Source of the DNA: Protea cynaroides
Lineage: Eukaryota; Streptophyta; Magnoliopsida; Proteales; Proteaceae
NCBI GenBank assembly: GCA_028583415.1
Contig: JAMYWD010001168.1
Coordinates: 36,812 to 100,811 of the forward strand
Length of the DNA: 64,000 bases
Direction of reading: 5' to 3'
The notes below the pieces were generated by a model. The model worked only from the letters and a program-made list of their open reading frames with translations. It searched no databases and had not been told where the DNA came from. Shown piece after piece: positions 11,675-23,738 of the stretch (position 1 is the first letter of the stretch; each line of letters opens with the position of its first letter). The position numbers and the translations under genes were made by a program.

Positions 11675-13144
11675 CACTACAACAATAAACATTTTTAGTG
11701 ATGAAAATTGGCAATGGAATCTAAATTTCTGTCTGAAAATCATTTTAGCCAACGGGATTTAAGTTCCCATTACCAAAAATGATTTTTGCCGATAGTACCT
11801 AAAATAACATTGCCAAAAATTTATTTTAACTGACGGGCTCTTAGTTCCCGTCGCCAAAAATTAATTTTAACCAATGGGATCTAAGTTCTTGTCGCCAAAA
11901 ATCATTTTAGCCGACGGGATCTTAAGTTCCCGTAGCCAAAAATCATATCAGCCGACAAGATTTAAGTTCCCGTCGCTAAAAATCTTTGCTTGCTTTTCTT
12001 ATTGAGAAATCCCTTACAATATATATATTTTTGAGAAATCCCTTTCTAGATGAATTTTTAACGAAATTTCATCTACTTACCAGAGCTAGTATATCTTTTT
12101 TACTTGTTGTAGCCTAAGTGTCTCTCTGTGTAAGTTATGAGTTTCTGATTTTATTTTGATTTTCTTTGATTATGATATTTTCAGGGGCAGAGTTTGTGAG
12201 TGCCTTGTGGCTATATCATGAAAATGGTTACACATCTTGTGAAAGTACTCCTTAAATTTCCTTTAGTATCCTCCTTGAGCCTACAACCTGCACAAAAAAT
12301 TTGATTTATATAAATCTATCTAGGTTTTTGTTGCATAAGGTTTTCCTACTTTAAATTATGATGTCTAATTTATATAAATCTGTGAAGGTTTTTGTTGCAT
12401 GGTCATCTTACTTTAATCAATTGTCATTGTAGCAATTTTTTTCCTTGGGTACTCTAAGGTTTCCCATAGGCATGCTTAATCATGAAGGTTTAGTGTTTCT
12501 GACGCTTGTCACTCATTCATATCATTGCCTACATCTCAACTAGTTTCATTCACTTTGTACATTTCTTGGTTGTGCAACATGATACTCCTTAAAATAGATT
12601 TTCCTTCTTTAGTATGATTTAAATGCATTGATCATATATGGCTTCAGGAATATATTCCTGTGTAATTATCTCATAGTTTTGACAGGTGTAACTAGTACTG
12701 ATTTTTATGGGCAATAGGTATATTTTTTTAAAAGAAATTATACATTTTTCCCAACGGTAATGTATTTCCGTCGGTAAAAATAAGCATATATATAATTACA
12801 TATACATTTTTTCCGGCAGAATATAATTTCCGTGGACAAAAATACTGATTTTTCTCCCGTAGATAAAATATTTATTTTTGGCAACAGAAATAGTATTTCG
12901 GTCGGTAAAGATGCACATTTTTCTTGATGAAAATACTATTTCTGTCGGTAAAAATCTAATATTTTATTCGACTGGAATATATGTTCTGCCGGGAAAAATG
13001 TGAATTTATACTCACAGAAGATACGATGAAAAAAAATACGACGGAAACCTGTCTGTCGCTAAAGATCAATAGAGGCGGGAACATATTTTTGGCAACGGAA
13101 AAATTTCGTTGGTTTCGTTGCCAAAAATGCAGATTGTTGTAGTG
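11675..13144. mobile_element. Non-autonomous CACTA (En/Spm) element
   Basis: The left end CACTACAACAATAAACATTT and right end ATTGTTGTAGTG are inverted repeats with the CACTA signature. A perfect 3-bp target duplication GCA lies at 11672-11674 and 13145-13147. Subterminal regions hold short repeats: about six units of roughly 47 bp on the left (11700-11990) built on CGGGATCTTAAGTTCCCGTC-CCAAAAAT, and related TTTCCGTCGGTAAAAAT motifs on the right (12750-13100). Such arrays are typical transposase-binding regions of CACTA elements. The central 700 bp has no transposase, so movement would need a helper in trans. Confidence 0.92.
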
Positions 13145-13147
13145 GCA

Positions 13148-13784
13148 GTGCATCTCCCATCACTCCCATCGCCTTAGATGTTCCCTCCGAACAATAACAA
13201 ACAAAATTTTCTTGCAAATAAGGTAGAGAAGACTATGTATAAAATCTATCTGGTTGACTGAAGTAGGGATACCCCCTACGGTTCAATACCTCGCCATCTC
13301 TAGTTGAGAATTTTCCGACTACATGGTTTCATGTGCACTCTTAAGAAATCTACTCCAACTAAAATGGTAAGTTAGAAAATACTAAAACCGATGGGGGGAT
13401 TTGTGAATCTATTGAGGAAGGAGCAAATTCCAAATCGATGCAAGAAAATGGGCAACAGGAATTTTCTTGGTACCGGTTTGCAGGAAATTTTTTTCCATAA
13501 TTTGGGGGTAATGGAAGAGGAAAAAAGGCAGTGATGGATAATGTGAATGGAGAGAAAAAGCTAAAGGGAGAAAAAAATAAATAGAGATGATAAAGGAAAA
13601 AGATAAAGATGAATTGGCTCTATAGAACATACCATGGAGAGGGAGAAAAAAAATGGGAGAGATGGATAATGGCTTTTCAATTTTTTTTTTTGGGGGGTAA
13701 ATTGAAAATTGATTCATCAAGATGTGACAGGCAGAAAGATGTTAGATTACAATGACTCTGGATCGAAGGATTGTGAAGAGGCTA
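13148..13784. other. Intergenic, polypyrimidine/polypurine tracts only
   Basis: No gene is seen. A purine-rich strand around 13500-13690 gives a spurious 103-codon frame of Ser/Phe/Leu on the minus strand. Confidence 0.4.
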
Positions 13785-14590
13785 AGACTGTCGTACACAT
13801 TTGCGGCGGCGGGGCCTTCGTGGCAAGGGAGCCAAGAAATTTACTATATTGCTTTGCTCCCTTGAAATAAAAGAAGAGTACACAGAGCAAAGTTAGATTG
13901 CAAAGGTCGAATGTCCTACATAATCGATTTGCAAAGGATCGGTGTTGCTTTGTAGTTCAAATTGAAATTTGATATTACATCCTTATTATCCGATGCTATT
14001 GAGAGCCGAAGAACACCTTCTGAAATTGCCGCATGAATCACTGATCAAATCGCTAATGCTTCACCTACAATCAGTTTTGCAAAAACAGATGGTTCCAAGA
14101 TAGCAAATAGCCAAATTGTGGACAGCCATGACTATCCCAACGCCAGTCCTCCTTTCGTTGTGTGGACGAAACTAGCATCATAGTGCACGAAATCTGTGAA
14201 ACTTGTTGAAACCACTGATGGGGGAATATGTTAAGACTATAGTCGCACATTTGTAGAACTTGATGGAGAAGGTGTAGCCCATGCTTGAAATTCACTGTGA
14301 CCTGAAAAACTTCCATTGGGGATGATACTTTCCGACCAAATAGAAAATCATTACGTGCTAACCAGAGATGCTAAGCAATAAAAGAGTAGTAAATCATGGA
14401 ATCACGAGCCAAATGCGTTCCTAGGGGTGCAAAGGAGCTCCAGCCATCAATCCAATCATGGAGAATGTGACCCTTGGAAGCTGATTTTTTTTATATGTCA
14501 AAGTGCAACCGAACCACAGTGCTTTCGCAAACGGACATTCCAAAAAAATATGGAAAACAATCTCCAAGACCTTTAATCTTTTGAAATGTT
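13785..14590 (-). pseudogene. LINE ORF2 C-terminal relic (zf-RVT and RNase H-like)
   Basis: Read on the minus strand this gives the tail of a plant non-LTR retrotransposon polyprotein. CPFAKALWFG near 14530 fits the zinc-binding zf-RVT region. A plant RNase H-like (RVT_3) segment, GEALAIRSVIHAAISEGV with SIASDNKDVISNF, follows at about 13960-14060. The frame is broken by many stops and shifts. No 3' poly(A) end or target duplication was defined. It is a dead 5'-truncated LINE fragment. Confidence 0.7.
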
Positions 14591-14898
14591 GTTATTAGGG
14601 GTGTCAAAATTAGGCCTAAATTGAAAATCAAAATTGAACCAGTTCGATTCAGTTTGGACCAAATCAAAACTTATTAGATGTAAAATTTTACTTCTCGAAA
14701 GCAAAATTAAATGTTAGTTAATAACTAAGCTGTATATAATTATTTAGAGTTACTTAGGCAATCAAATGATATCATGGATTGTAATGATTATAAAAATTTA
14801 ACAATTTCACTTCTAATCCTTTTAATTTTCTTTGAAACCAATCAGAGCTTAAAAAAATGCAATAAATTACTGAGATCATATTAAAAAACAAAGGCTTC

Positions 14899-15183
14899 GG
14901 CTCTCTTTGGTTTGTATTATATAATGTATTATGAGTTATTTGTGACAAATCAATTATGATAATAGATTATGAGTAATAAATAATGATCGTTTGGTACCAC
15001 TAAACATAATACATTATATAATGAGAAATAGATTATAATGATAAACAACTAATAACCTATTTGTAGATTATGCATTATATCTATTTATTTTAATTATAAA
15101 TAGACATTATAAATCATGCCAAACAATCACAAATTTCATAATATATTACATAATACATTATATAATACAAACCAAAGAGAGCC
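14899..15183. mobile_element. MITE, copy 1 (GGCTCTCTTTGGTTT ends)
   Basis: The 285-bp segment starts GGCTCTCTTTGGTTTGTATT and ends with its inverted copy (AATACAAACCAAAGAGAGCC). The inverted repeats extend through the TATATAATGTATTA region. It is internally AT-rich with no coding capacity. A sister copy lies at 16452-16755. TTC flanks both ends here, but the sister does not give the same length of duplication, so the superfamily is left open. Confidence 0.8.
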
Positions 15184-16451
15184 TTCAATAGATAGAGTCC
15201 CGATCATCAGCAGTTCTAGTACGCTGTTTGATTGACATGTGTTAGGGCAGTTAATAGAGATAACTTATGTTAGCTAATTAATCTCAATTTTTAATTTTTT
15301 GCATTTATCCCATGATTGCCGATTTTAATGCTAAATTAACGCACGATTTGTTTCTTTATTTTATTTCTATTTTCGGTAATTGATTTACTTCCTATTTTAA
15401 TGGCGATCAAACAACATTGGTAACTTTTTATTTGAAAAAAATAATCTTCCTTAATCAAAATCCTCAAGTAAGCACGAGACCCACTTGTGGGCCGAGTTTT
15501 ACTTCAACCTTCTCATTGACGTGGAGCTTCGTCTATTTATCCCATTAAAAAAAGCTCCAGTCTTGGGTTTTTATTGGAATTTCTAAAGAAATCTAACTCA
15601 ATCCCAGATGATCAGTTTCTATTTTATATTGAAGGTTGAATGTTGGTTCTAATTTATAATGAATGTTGAATGTTGGTTAGGTTAGTACAAGTAATATGTA
15701 ATCTATCATTAAAATAATTAATTTTCTTTTTTAATCATATCTATTTGTCAATCAACATGGAACTCTATTAATCTATCTTGTTCATCATATCGTAGTCCAA
15801 CGAGTTCACTTTACTGTTTAAGATCTGTTTATCACTTCATGGTTCATACCTTCACCGTCCAAGTCTTAATCAATTGAAAATACATAAATAAATAAATAAT
15901 TGCAACAGATGATATACCCTCTTTTGGGGATGAATCCATTTTTCCTCCAATAGGATACCAATCCTTTTTTTTTCAAAGCCTTAGAAATCATTCAACTGAT
16001 GCATTTTTTAACTTGGATCGATAAAAAAAAATTTGAATAAAAAAGAATAAAGGGAAAAGAGATTTTTTTTTTTTTTTTGCTAATGGGTAGACGTTTGGTC
16101 TGACTAATACTACGGGTCGCATGGATTAGGTCATTCCGGGTTGGTTTGAATGAGAATTATTCCACTTACACCTATAGCAGAAAAGAAAGAGCACTTAACA
16201 CCCATGTGAGTGGCCTTAAGAGGAGTCAAACTTAATACCTTCTGCTTCCTGAGGCATAGGTTTCTTGCCAACTCAACTACCCCCTTGGGAAAAGAGTTAA
16301 AACATAAATCAATCAACATTTAACTTTAGATCATAAAATTATGATTCTCTCTTCAGTCACCCATTATTCTGATCTTTAGCGCAATGCATCCAAAATTCAG
16401 TCTGGTCTAGAAATTAAGATTCATGGATGTGTAGAACATGATCATACTCTA
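15184..16451. other. Intergenic DNA with one SINE-like fragment
   Basis: The only structure I can support is on the minus strand: a perfect A-box match TAGTTGAGTTGG (complement of 16268-16279) followed by a B-box-like AAGTTTGACTCC (complement of 16222-16233). That is a tRNA-derived SINE head. The rest is AT-rich and lacks genes. Confidence 0.45.
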
Positions 16452-16755
16452 GGTTCTCTTTGGTTTATATTATATAATGTATTATGAGCTATTTGTGACC
16501 AATCAATTATGATAATAGATTATAAGTAATAAATAATGACCGTTTGGTACCACTAAACATAATAAATTATATAATGTGAAATATAAACAATCACCTAATA
16601 GATTATTCTAATAATGATAAACAACTCACCTATTTGTAAATAACGAATTATATCAATTTATTTTAATTATAAATAGATATTATAAATTATACCAAGCAAT
16701 CATAAATTTTATAATATATTATATAATACATTATATAATAGAAACCAAAGAGAGC
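16452..16755. mobile_element. MITE, copy 2
   Basis: The 304-bp segment starts GGTTCTCTTTGGTTTATATT and ends AAACCAAAGAGAGC. It is similar along its length to 14899-15183 and in the same orientation. A CTA trinucleotide occurs at both edges. There is no coding capacity. Confidence 0.8.
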
Positions 16756-17098
16756 TAGGACAATGTCATATACTGGATTCTTTAATGAGGGAATATTGTA
16801 TATAATGGTTTGCAAGCATATAAAAAAAATAGTGATGGCAAAGATCACCCTTAAAGAAGATATTTTTTATTTTATTTTATTGAGGACCCTACCTTCGGGG
16901 AAAAAGTATTGTAAGTATTCCGGACTAAAGGATTTTTTTTTTTTCGATGAAAAGACTTGAGGATTTTGATTAAGGAAGATTCTTTTTTTTACAAATAAAA
17001 AAACCATTGTTATTCGATCACCATCAAAATAGGAAGTAAACGAGATTAAAGAAAAAAAAAAAAAATCCTTGAAGAGATCAACTACTAAATTAGTTTCC

Positions 17099-17234
17099 AA
17101 ATCGTCTCCAGTGGTCCTGTCGCCTGCCAAGGGCCGGATTTCAGTCGATCCACCCCCCAATGTATTGACAGGCGACCAGACTAATCCAAACCCTTGGATC
17201 AGCGACAGGAACCGCGTGCCACAGGAGACGATTT
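17099..17234. repeat. Small TIR/foldback element
   Basis: AAATCGTCTCC at 17099-17109 is matched by GGAGACGATTT at 17224-17234. Similarity continues inward (GTGG, then CCTGTCGC on the left against GCGACAGG on the right). At 136 bp with no coding capacity it looks like a tiny MITE or foldback relic. No secure target duplication was seen. Confidence 0.55.
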
Positions 17235-17681
17235 AGTTCCCTTTTATGCACAACTCTTCTGTGTAGGTGATCAGGACTCCAATAGATAAAGTACAACGGA
17301 GTTTGCTTTTTAACTGGAAATAAAACTAAAACACAAACACTGGAAAATACAAGACCGGCCTTAGAAAACAACCCCTATGGTTGAGAGAATGTATCTGATC
17401 ATTTAAACTGTACATCTTGCAAAAGGCAAAGCATGACTCAGATACCCTGGCTACTATCCACTCCATATCATCACATATCCTGTATTAGAACCATGGTACC
17501 AGCTCGAGAGTTGGAATCAAAGTGCTTCCCATGAACGCATTTGAAAGAAGAAAAATGTTTGCGGAATGTAATACAATCTTATCTAGTTGCAGAATTATAA
17601 TTTATGAGTATACTGATGAATTAAATCCATGATTATGTCTCCGTGTAACAAATCAAACTGATTGATATCGATTACTGCTTC

Positions 17682-18817
17682 TCATTGGTTCTCTTTAGGC
17701 CTGAGTTCAATGCCTTCGACGATGAGACCAAATTGCCACCAAGGAAACTTGACCTCCTTAAGACTCATCTCCACCTCACCATCGTCACCTCTTTCATTGA
17801 AGAACTCACCCATCTGTATTTCCATCCACCCATCTCCTCTCTTCTTGGGTACTTCTCTCGCCTCTCTTTCGTCGGGTGCTCTCCATGAATACGCCTCTGA
17901 TTCCTCGAGTACTACTTCCTCCGGTCCTGAACTCCATGAATCCTCGTATGGTGGGTCATATGCTGTTTCCTTGGGTGTCGTCAAATATACATATTTCACT
18001 TGTTCGTGTTCAGGACGACCATCACTTGTCAATTTGATTGACATTTCTACAGGATCATACCCGAATCCCTCAGCAATGTCCGCGAGCTTAAACACCAGGT
18101 AAGCTATGTATGTTGTGTTTGAAGACAACAATCGTGTCTCCATTTTGCCACGAATTTCGAACCAATTCATTGCCGAGAGCTCAGCCACCTCTGAAAACCT
18201 GTAAATTGCAGAGATGGAAATCAAGATTCGTTAAACAATTAATGCATAAGTACTTTCTAAGGCAGGCCATCAGGTTTTCGTCGATTTAGAGAAAGGGACC
18301 TGGATTCAAGGAGGGATGGCCAAATCAAATCCAATCTATCACCTAAGGAATTAAAACACAAATCTTTTGCTCCCATCATATAACACTTTTTCCCACTGCA
18401 TTTCTCTAGTGCGAAGGTCTGCAAATTCGTTAAAATTAGCTTACAAATTACATCATAAAGTGGGATCGTGTGAGAATTATGGCTATTGGATCCACTCAAA
18501 CGAGTAATCGCACGAGGGAAATGATATGGTCTTACCTTGGTGCCGTTGTCGATGAGAAGGGGATTATCGCAGAGATGGAGAAATTGCTCCTTCTTAGACG
18601 AGAAATTCGGCAGAGATGGAGACACCGACGAGGAGAGGATCTGCTGCAAATCAGAGGGTAAGAACCTCTCCCAAACCGAGTCAGAATCTGCTGCTGATCG
18701 GAATATTGAAGAAACAACCGACAACCTGCATGCATCTCGAGGAGATATGCGAGATAGAATGTCTACAATACAATTTTCCCCAAGGGCGTATAGATCGATG
18801 GTGCCCTCTTGCTCCAT
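17682..18817 (-). CDS. F-box protein, PHLOEM PROTEIN 2-LIKE B type, 3 exons
   Basis: Probable substrate receptor of an SCF (SKP1-cullin-F-box) ubiquitin ligase with a C-terminal PP2 lectin-like domain. Inferred exons are complement of 18536-18817, 18300-18418 and 17682-18198, joined in frame to 305 residues, a usual PP2-B length. Introns of 117 and 101 bp have GT (GTAAG; GTCCC) and AG (TTTGCAG; TTTACAG) borders. The F-box spans residues about 10-55 (CIVDILSRISPRDACRLSVV, then VWERFLPSD). PP2 landmarks follow: SGKKCYM, RFSEVAEL, WFEIRGKMETRLLS, YIAYLVFKLAD, then KKRGDGWMEIQMGEFFNERG and GLIVEGIELRPK. The usual YWRW-like motif of exon 2 is changed (RLDLIWPS), and an acidic insert of about 40 residues separates the PP2 halves. 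A TATA box lies 62 bp upstream. The paralogue at 53.1-61.4 kb is broken. Splicing is inferred, not shown. Confidence 0.9.
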
Positions 18818-18878
18818 TATTTCTTCTTCTTTCTTTCTTTTTCACAATTTGTCGCTCATAATTTCTTGGCTTCGTCCT

Positions 18879-18886
18879 CTTTTATA
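18879..18886 (-). promoter_or_regulatory. TATA box of the PP2-B gene
   Basis: The complement reads TATAAAAG, 62 bp upstream of the start codon at 18817. The same box in the same place is seen in array units B (21350-21357), C (23810-23817, as TATAAATG) and D (26292-26299). Confidence 0.65.
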
Positions 18887-19164
18887 GTACGTCAAAGAGC
18901 TGAAGTAAAAAAACTTAGTCGCTTAAGCTATTGTTGCCACAATCCTGATTCATGAGTAAGGTTCAAGGCATGGTACAGAAAGCTTCTTCCTTTTTTTTTT
19001 TTTTTTGAAAGGTACGCAATGACTTTGACATTTGTTTCAATATTAAAGTTTGGAGTTCAATTAAGGTTTTCCATAGACGTTCTTCAGCTTTTGGTTATTA
19101 TTCTTAGGCTAATGCCCCCTTCAAGTTAAGTCTAATTCTGAGTCGTTCCTATTAATTATCGGGG

Positions 19165-19470
19165 ACCATCTAATATTGGTATTGTGAAGATTAATACTGA
19201 TGCTACTTACTCTTCAAGAAGATCTTGGATATGCTCGCTCCTTGTCTTGTTGAGATTCAGCCGATAAGTGACGATATTCTTCATCTAGCTGATATATGTA
19301 ATGTTATTTTCTTTTCCGTTGTCCCTAGGGAAGCTCATACAGTAGTTCATTTCCAAGTTAGAAAGTCTAGGCCATCTGTGGGGATGTGTTTTTGGTCGAT
19401 CTCCGTTCCTTGACTCTGGGATCTTTGTGATTCTAAAGTCTCGATTGTAACCCGTATCAATTTGCAATAG
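19165..19470 (+). pseudogene. LINE RNase H-like fragment in the array unit
   Basis: It contains IVKINTDAT, the usual start of a plant RVT_3 RNase H-like domain, then after an internal deletion or frameshift ISDDILHLADICNVIFF, VVPREAHTVVH and a final PWL-DLC. These are landmarks of the C-terminus of plant LINE ORF2. Copies are at about 21625-21930, 24085-24400 and 26575-26885. Each has stops or shifts, so none is functional. The LINE piece pre-dates the tandem duplication because all four units share it. Confidence 0.6.
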
Positions 19471-21072
19471 AATTTCCTTCTACCCAGAAAAAAGGCATGG
19501 TATAGGCATGGTTGAGCGAAACGTGACTGAAATGATTATAATATAACAAAATAGATATGGTTAAAATATAACAAAACAGCACCACCATCACCATTGTTAC
19601 TACCGCCAATTCTGTGATCCCAAATCGCGTGACTTCATCAATCCATTACTCTACTTTTGAAGGGACTCCTCTAGTCTCCCTCTCCATACCATCACTCGGA
19701 GAGCCCCCTGGCTGCCTCTCGCCATGGGAGGTTGTAAAGAGAAAGAAGGGAAAGCCTAGGAAAAGAAAGAGAAGGTTCAGACTTCGGATCGAGATCCCTC
19801 CATTTCATTCCTTTATTGCCTTTCGTTTTTCCTGTGGACAGTGAAATCAGTAGTGTCTTGCAGTTTAGTTTTGTAAATTTTATATATATATTTTTTTCCT
19901 CTAGGAACTCTAATGCTCTTTCTTGAGAAAAACTCCACTTCGCTTAAAAAAAATAAAATATGGCACCACACTTCTTCCCTTAGAAAAAATATGAGTTGCT
20001 AGAGGTGAAATCATGGTTTAAGTTTGTGTTATCAAAACGGATATTGGTGTTGGATCGGGTATTAGATACCGGTATTGGACAATTAAGCATTAAACTACAG
20101 ATTTCAGCTCTTTTTTAAAAGTAGATCGTAAGGAGAATTGAACTCCTCTTTAAGGTATTGATCTTTAGCAATAGAGCTATCTCCTTGAGTTATTCTGGAT
20201 GTATTTATCTAAAGGCTCTCTCTCATTTCTTCATTCTATGAGTCGTTTTGGCTTGCAGTTCTGCATGAAATTCTTTGGCAATTTTTATCCTATATTTTTC
20301 ATGTCTACTTTGACGAGTACGAAAAATGAAGAATAATGGTGCTTGAATCAACCGATTTGGTCGTCAGATGAGTAAGATATGAGGAAACGAAGTTTAAATA
20401 ATTAAACTTATAATAATTTGGATGAAAACCCTTGGGATTTTAATATTATTTTTAAAAAACTCCATTGTACTCATCTCTGGACTAAACTCTTCGTATCTTT
20501 TTCGTTTGACATCAGAATCGAACGATTTTTGCCTCATTTCGAAGATAATTCCATGACCTATGCATCCATGCAGATTGCAACCCATGATTTTACTGTGGAT
20601 CTACAAAAAACTACCTTGAATTCATAGCAAAAAAAATCTAAATCTTGCATTAAGACCCACAAACCTACCATTTAAACTCTTGCCTACTGGGGATCATCTC
20701 CGTCCATCTCAAAACGCCATAGAAAACACGTCGAGACTGATTGATTGACAAATTTAGGAGTTTCACTCCCCTCCCTAATACTTTTCCAAGATTTCCCTTT
20801 CCTCTCATCTTTTGTTGTCTGCACATCAGCCATTTGTTTTCATGTAAAATGACAAAAAGATTTAAAAAAAATTATAGACTAAGATTTTCCACTCTTGGTT
20901 TCTACATTAAATACAAAGAAATAATCCCTGACCCACTGTTTTCATAATCAATAAAGCTCAGTTTGGTCGCAAGGGAAATTAAAGAAAAGGGAAGTGAAAA
21001 TTTTTAAATTTAACAAAGTATTGTATAGATTTAACACAACATGATTGTATAAACTACCTAATTATTTTTACC

Positions 21073-21288
21073 CTAAAAAAAATATTTTGTAATAAGAAAA
21101 AGCATTAAAAGAGTTAAACTATCATTGGGTAAGAACCTCTCCCAAACCGAGTCAAAATCTGCTGCTGATCGGAATATTGAAGAAACAAACGACAACCTAC
21201 AAGCATCTCGAGGAGATATGCGAGATAGAATGTCCGCAATACAATTTTCCCCAAGGACGTATAGATCGATGGTGCCCTCTTGCTCCAT
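21073..21288 (-). CDS. Truncated F-box-only ORF, unit B (71 aa)
   Basis: Codons 1-55 match exon 1 of the intact PP2-B gene (MEQEGTIDLY, CIADILSRISPRDACRL, VWERFLPND). The frame then runs into downstream-flank DNA and adds 16 residues (SLTLLMLFLITKYFF) before a stop. The breakpoint equals those of units C and D. The TATA box and start context are kept. A product would be a bare F-box able, in principle, to bind SKP1 but lacking the PP2 substrate domain. It could equally be an unexpressed pseudogene; no intron or poly(A) signal can be confirmed. Confidence 0.45.
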   Translation of the reverse strand: MEQEGTIDLYVLGENCIADILSRISPRDACRLSFVSSIFRSAADFDSVWERFLPNDSLTLLMLFLITKYFF

Positions 21289-23576
21289 TATTTCTTCTTC
21301 TTTCTTTCTTTTTCACAATTTGTCGCTCATAATTTCTTGGCTTCGTCCCCTTTTATAATACGTCAAAGAGCTGAAGTAAAAAAACTTAGTCGCTTAAGCT
21401 ATTGTTGCCACAATCCTGATTCTTGAGTAAGGTTCAAGGCATGGTACAGAAAGCTTCTTCCTTTTTTTTTTTACAAAATGACTTTGACATTTGTTTCAAT
21501 ATTAAAGATTGGAGTCCAATTAAGGTTTTCCATAGACGTTCTTCAGCTTTTGGTTACTATTCTTAGGCTAATGCCCTCTTCAAGTTAAGTCTAATTCTGA
21601 GTCGTTCCTATTAATTATCGGGGACCATCTAATATTGTATTGTGAAGATTAATACTGATGCTACTCTTCAAGAAGATCTTCGATATGCTCGCTCCTTGTC
21701 TTGTTGAGATTCAGCCGATAAGTGACGATATTCTTCGTCTAGCTGATATATGTAATGTTATTTTCTTTTCCGTTGTCCCTAGGGAAGCTATTACAGTAGT
21801 TCATTCCCAAGTTAGAAAGTCTAGGCCATCTGTGGGGATGTGTCTTTGGTCGATCTCCATTCCTTGGCTTTAGGATCTTTGTGAATCTGAAGTCTCGATT
21901 GTAACCCATATCAGTTTGCAAAAGAATTTCCTTCTACCCAAAAATAAGGCATGGTACAGGCATGGTTGAGCGAAACGTGACTGAAATGATTATAATATAA
22001 CAAAATAGACATGGTTAAAATATAACAAAACAGCACCACCATCACCATTGTCACTACCGCCAATTCTGTGATCCCAAATCGCGTGACTTCATCAATCCAT
22101 TACTCTACTTTTGAAGGAATTCTTCTAGTCTTCCCTCTCCGTATCATCACCCGGAGAGCCCCTTGACTGCATCTCGCCATGGGAAGCTGTAAAGAGAAAG
22201 AAGGGAAAGCCTAGGAAAAGAAAGAGAAGGTACATACTTCGTATCGAGATCCCTCCATTTCATTCCTTTATTGCTTTTCATTTTTCCTGTGGAAAGTGAA
22301 ATCAGTAGTGTCCTGCAGTTTAGTTTTTTAAATTTTATATATATATTTTTTTTCCTCTAGGAACTCTAATGCTCTTTCTTGAGAAAAACTCTACTTCGCT
22401 TAAAAAAAAAATATGGCACCACACTTCTTCCCTTAGAAAAAATATGAGTTGGTAGAGGTGAAATCATGGTTTAAGTTTGTGTTATCAAAACGGATATTGG
22501 TGTTGGATCTGGTATTAGATACCGGTATTGGACAATTAAGCATTAAACTACAAATTTCAGCTTTTTTTTTTAAAGTAGACCCTAAGGAGAATTGAACTCC
22601 TCTTAAGGTATTGATCTTTAGCAATAGAGCTATCTCCTTGGGTTATTCTGGATGTATTTATTTAAATGCTCTCTCTCATTTTTTTATTTTACAAGTCGTT
22701 TCGGTTTGCAATTCTGCATGAAATTCATTGGCAATTTCTATCCTATATTTTCCATGCCCACTTTGACGAGTACCAAAAATGAAGAATAATGGTGCTTGAA
22801 TCAACCGATTTGGTCGTCAGATGAGTAAGATATGAGGAAATGAAGTTTAAATAATTAAACTTACGATAATTTACATGAAAACCGTTGGGATTCGAATATT
22901 ATTTTTAGAAAACTCCATTGTACTCATCTCTGGACTAAATTTCGTATCTTCTTCGTTCGACATCAGAATCGAACGATTTTTGTCTTATTTCGAAGGTAAT
23001 TCCATGACCTATGCATCCATGCAGATTGCAGCCCATGACTTTACTGTGGATCCGCCAAAAAGTACCTTGAATCCATAGCAAAAAAATCTAAATCTTGCAT
23101 TAAGACCCACAAACCTCCCATTTAAACTCTTGCCTACTGGGGATCATCCCCGTCCATCTCAAAATGCCATAGAAAGCACGTCGAAACTGATTGATTGACG
23201 AATATAGGAGTTTCACTCCCCTCCCCTATACTTTTCCAAGATTTCATTTTCCTCTCATCTTTTGTTGTCTGCACATCAGCCATTTGTTTTCATGTAAAAT
23301 GACAAAAAGATTTTAAAAAAATTATAGACTAAGATTTTCCACTTTTGGTTTCTACATTAAATACAAAGAAATAATCCCTGGCTCACTGTTTTCATAATCA
23401 ATAAAGCTCAGTTTGGTCGCAAGGGAAATTAAAGAAAAGGGAAGTGAAAATTTTTAAATTTAACAAAGTAGATTGTATAGCTTTAACACAATATGATTGT
23501 ATAAACTACCTAATTATTTTTACCCTAAAAAATATTTTGTAATAAGAAAAAGCATTAAAAGAGTTAAACTATCATA
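21127..23576. repeat. Tandem array unit B (2450 bp)
   Basis: It is a direct repeat of unit A in the same order: F-box exon 1 start, TATA box, LINE RNase H fragment, SINE-like segment and downstream flank. It differs by scattered substitutions and by homopolymer length. The left edge joins flank sequence TTAAACTATCAT to exon 1 codon 55. Confidence 0.9.
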
Positions 23577-23738
23577 GGGTAAGAACCTCTCCCAAACCGA
23601 GTCAAAATCTGCTGCTGATCGAAATATTGAAGAAACAAGAAACAACCTGCATGCATCTCGAGGAGATATGCGAGATAGAATGTCTACAATACAATTTTCC
23701 CCAAGGGCGTATAGATCGATGATGCCCTCTTGCTCCAT
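23520..23738 (-). CDS. Truncated F-box-only ORF, unit C (72 aa)
   Basis: It has the same architecture as the unit B ORF: an intact start, F-box codons (CIVDILSRISPRDACRLF, VWERFLPYD), then SLTLLMLFLITKYFLG from the flank. The TATA box is weakened to TATAAATG. The frame is open across the F-box in this unit and in B but not in D. Whether it is expressed cannot be told from sequence. Confidence 0.42.
   Translation of the reverse strand: MEQEGIIDLYALGENCIVDILSRISPRDACRLFLVSSIFRSAADFDSVWERFLPYDSLTLLMLFLITKYFLG

Larger units (their letters stand above)
18656..21126. repeat. Tandem array unit A (2471 bp), includes the intact gene's exon 1 start
   Basis: Unit A starts at GGGTAAGAACCTCTCCC inside exon 1 of the intact F-box gene and ends where that string recurs at 21127. 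It contains, left to right: codons 1-54 of exon 1 (minus), the TATA box, a LINE RNase H fragment (about 19165-19470), an unrecognised segment at 19600-19860, a SINE-like B-box region near 20122-20200, an unrecognised AT-rich segment with short frames (20400-20640), and a downstream flank at 20870-21126. Units B, C and D repeat this order, so the array arose by tandem duplication. Confidence 0.9.

Noticed and set aside
14596..14690. TTAGGGGTGTCAAAATTAGG resembling the left end of a hAT-like element
   Set aside because: No matching inverted end or 8-bp duplication was found to the right before other elements begin, so no element is called.
16205..16300. Possible tRNA gene from A-box and B-box matches
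   Set aside because: The spacing fits Pol III boxes, but no acceptor stem or cloverleaf forms. Similar degenerate pairs recur in the window, which indicates SINE relics.
20394..20627. Open frames on both strands recurring in array units A-D
   Set aside because: The frames recur because the DNA is tandemly duplicated. Stops and length differ between units and no family is recognised, so no gene is called.
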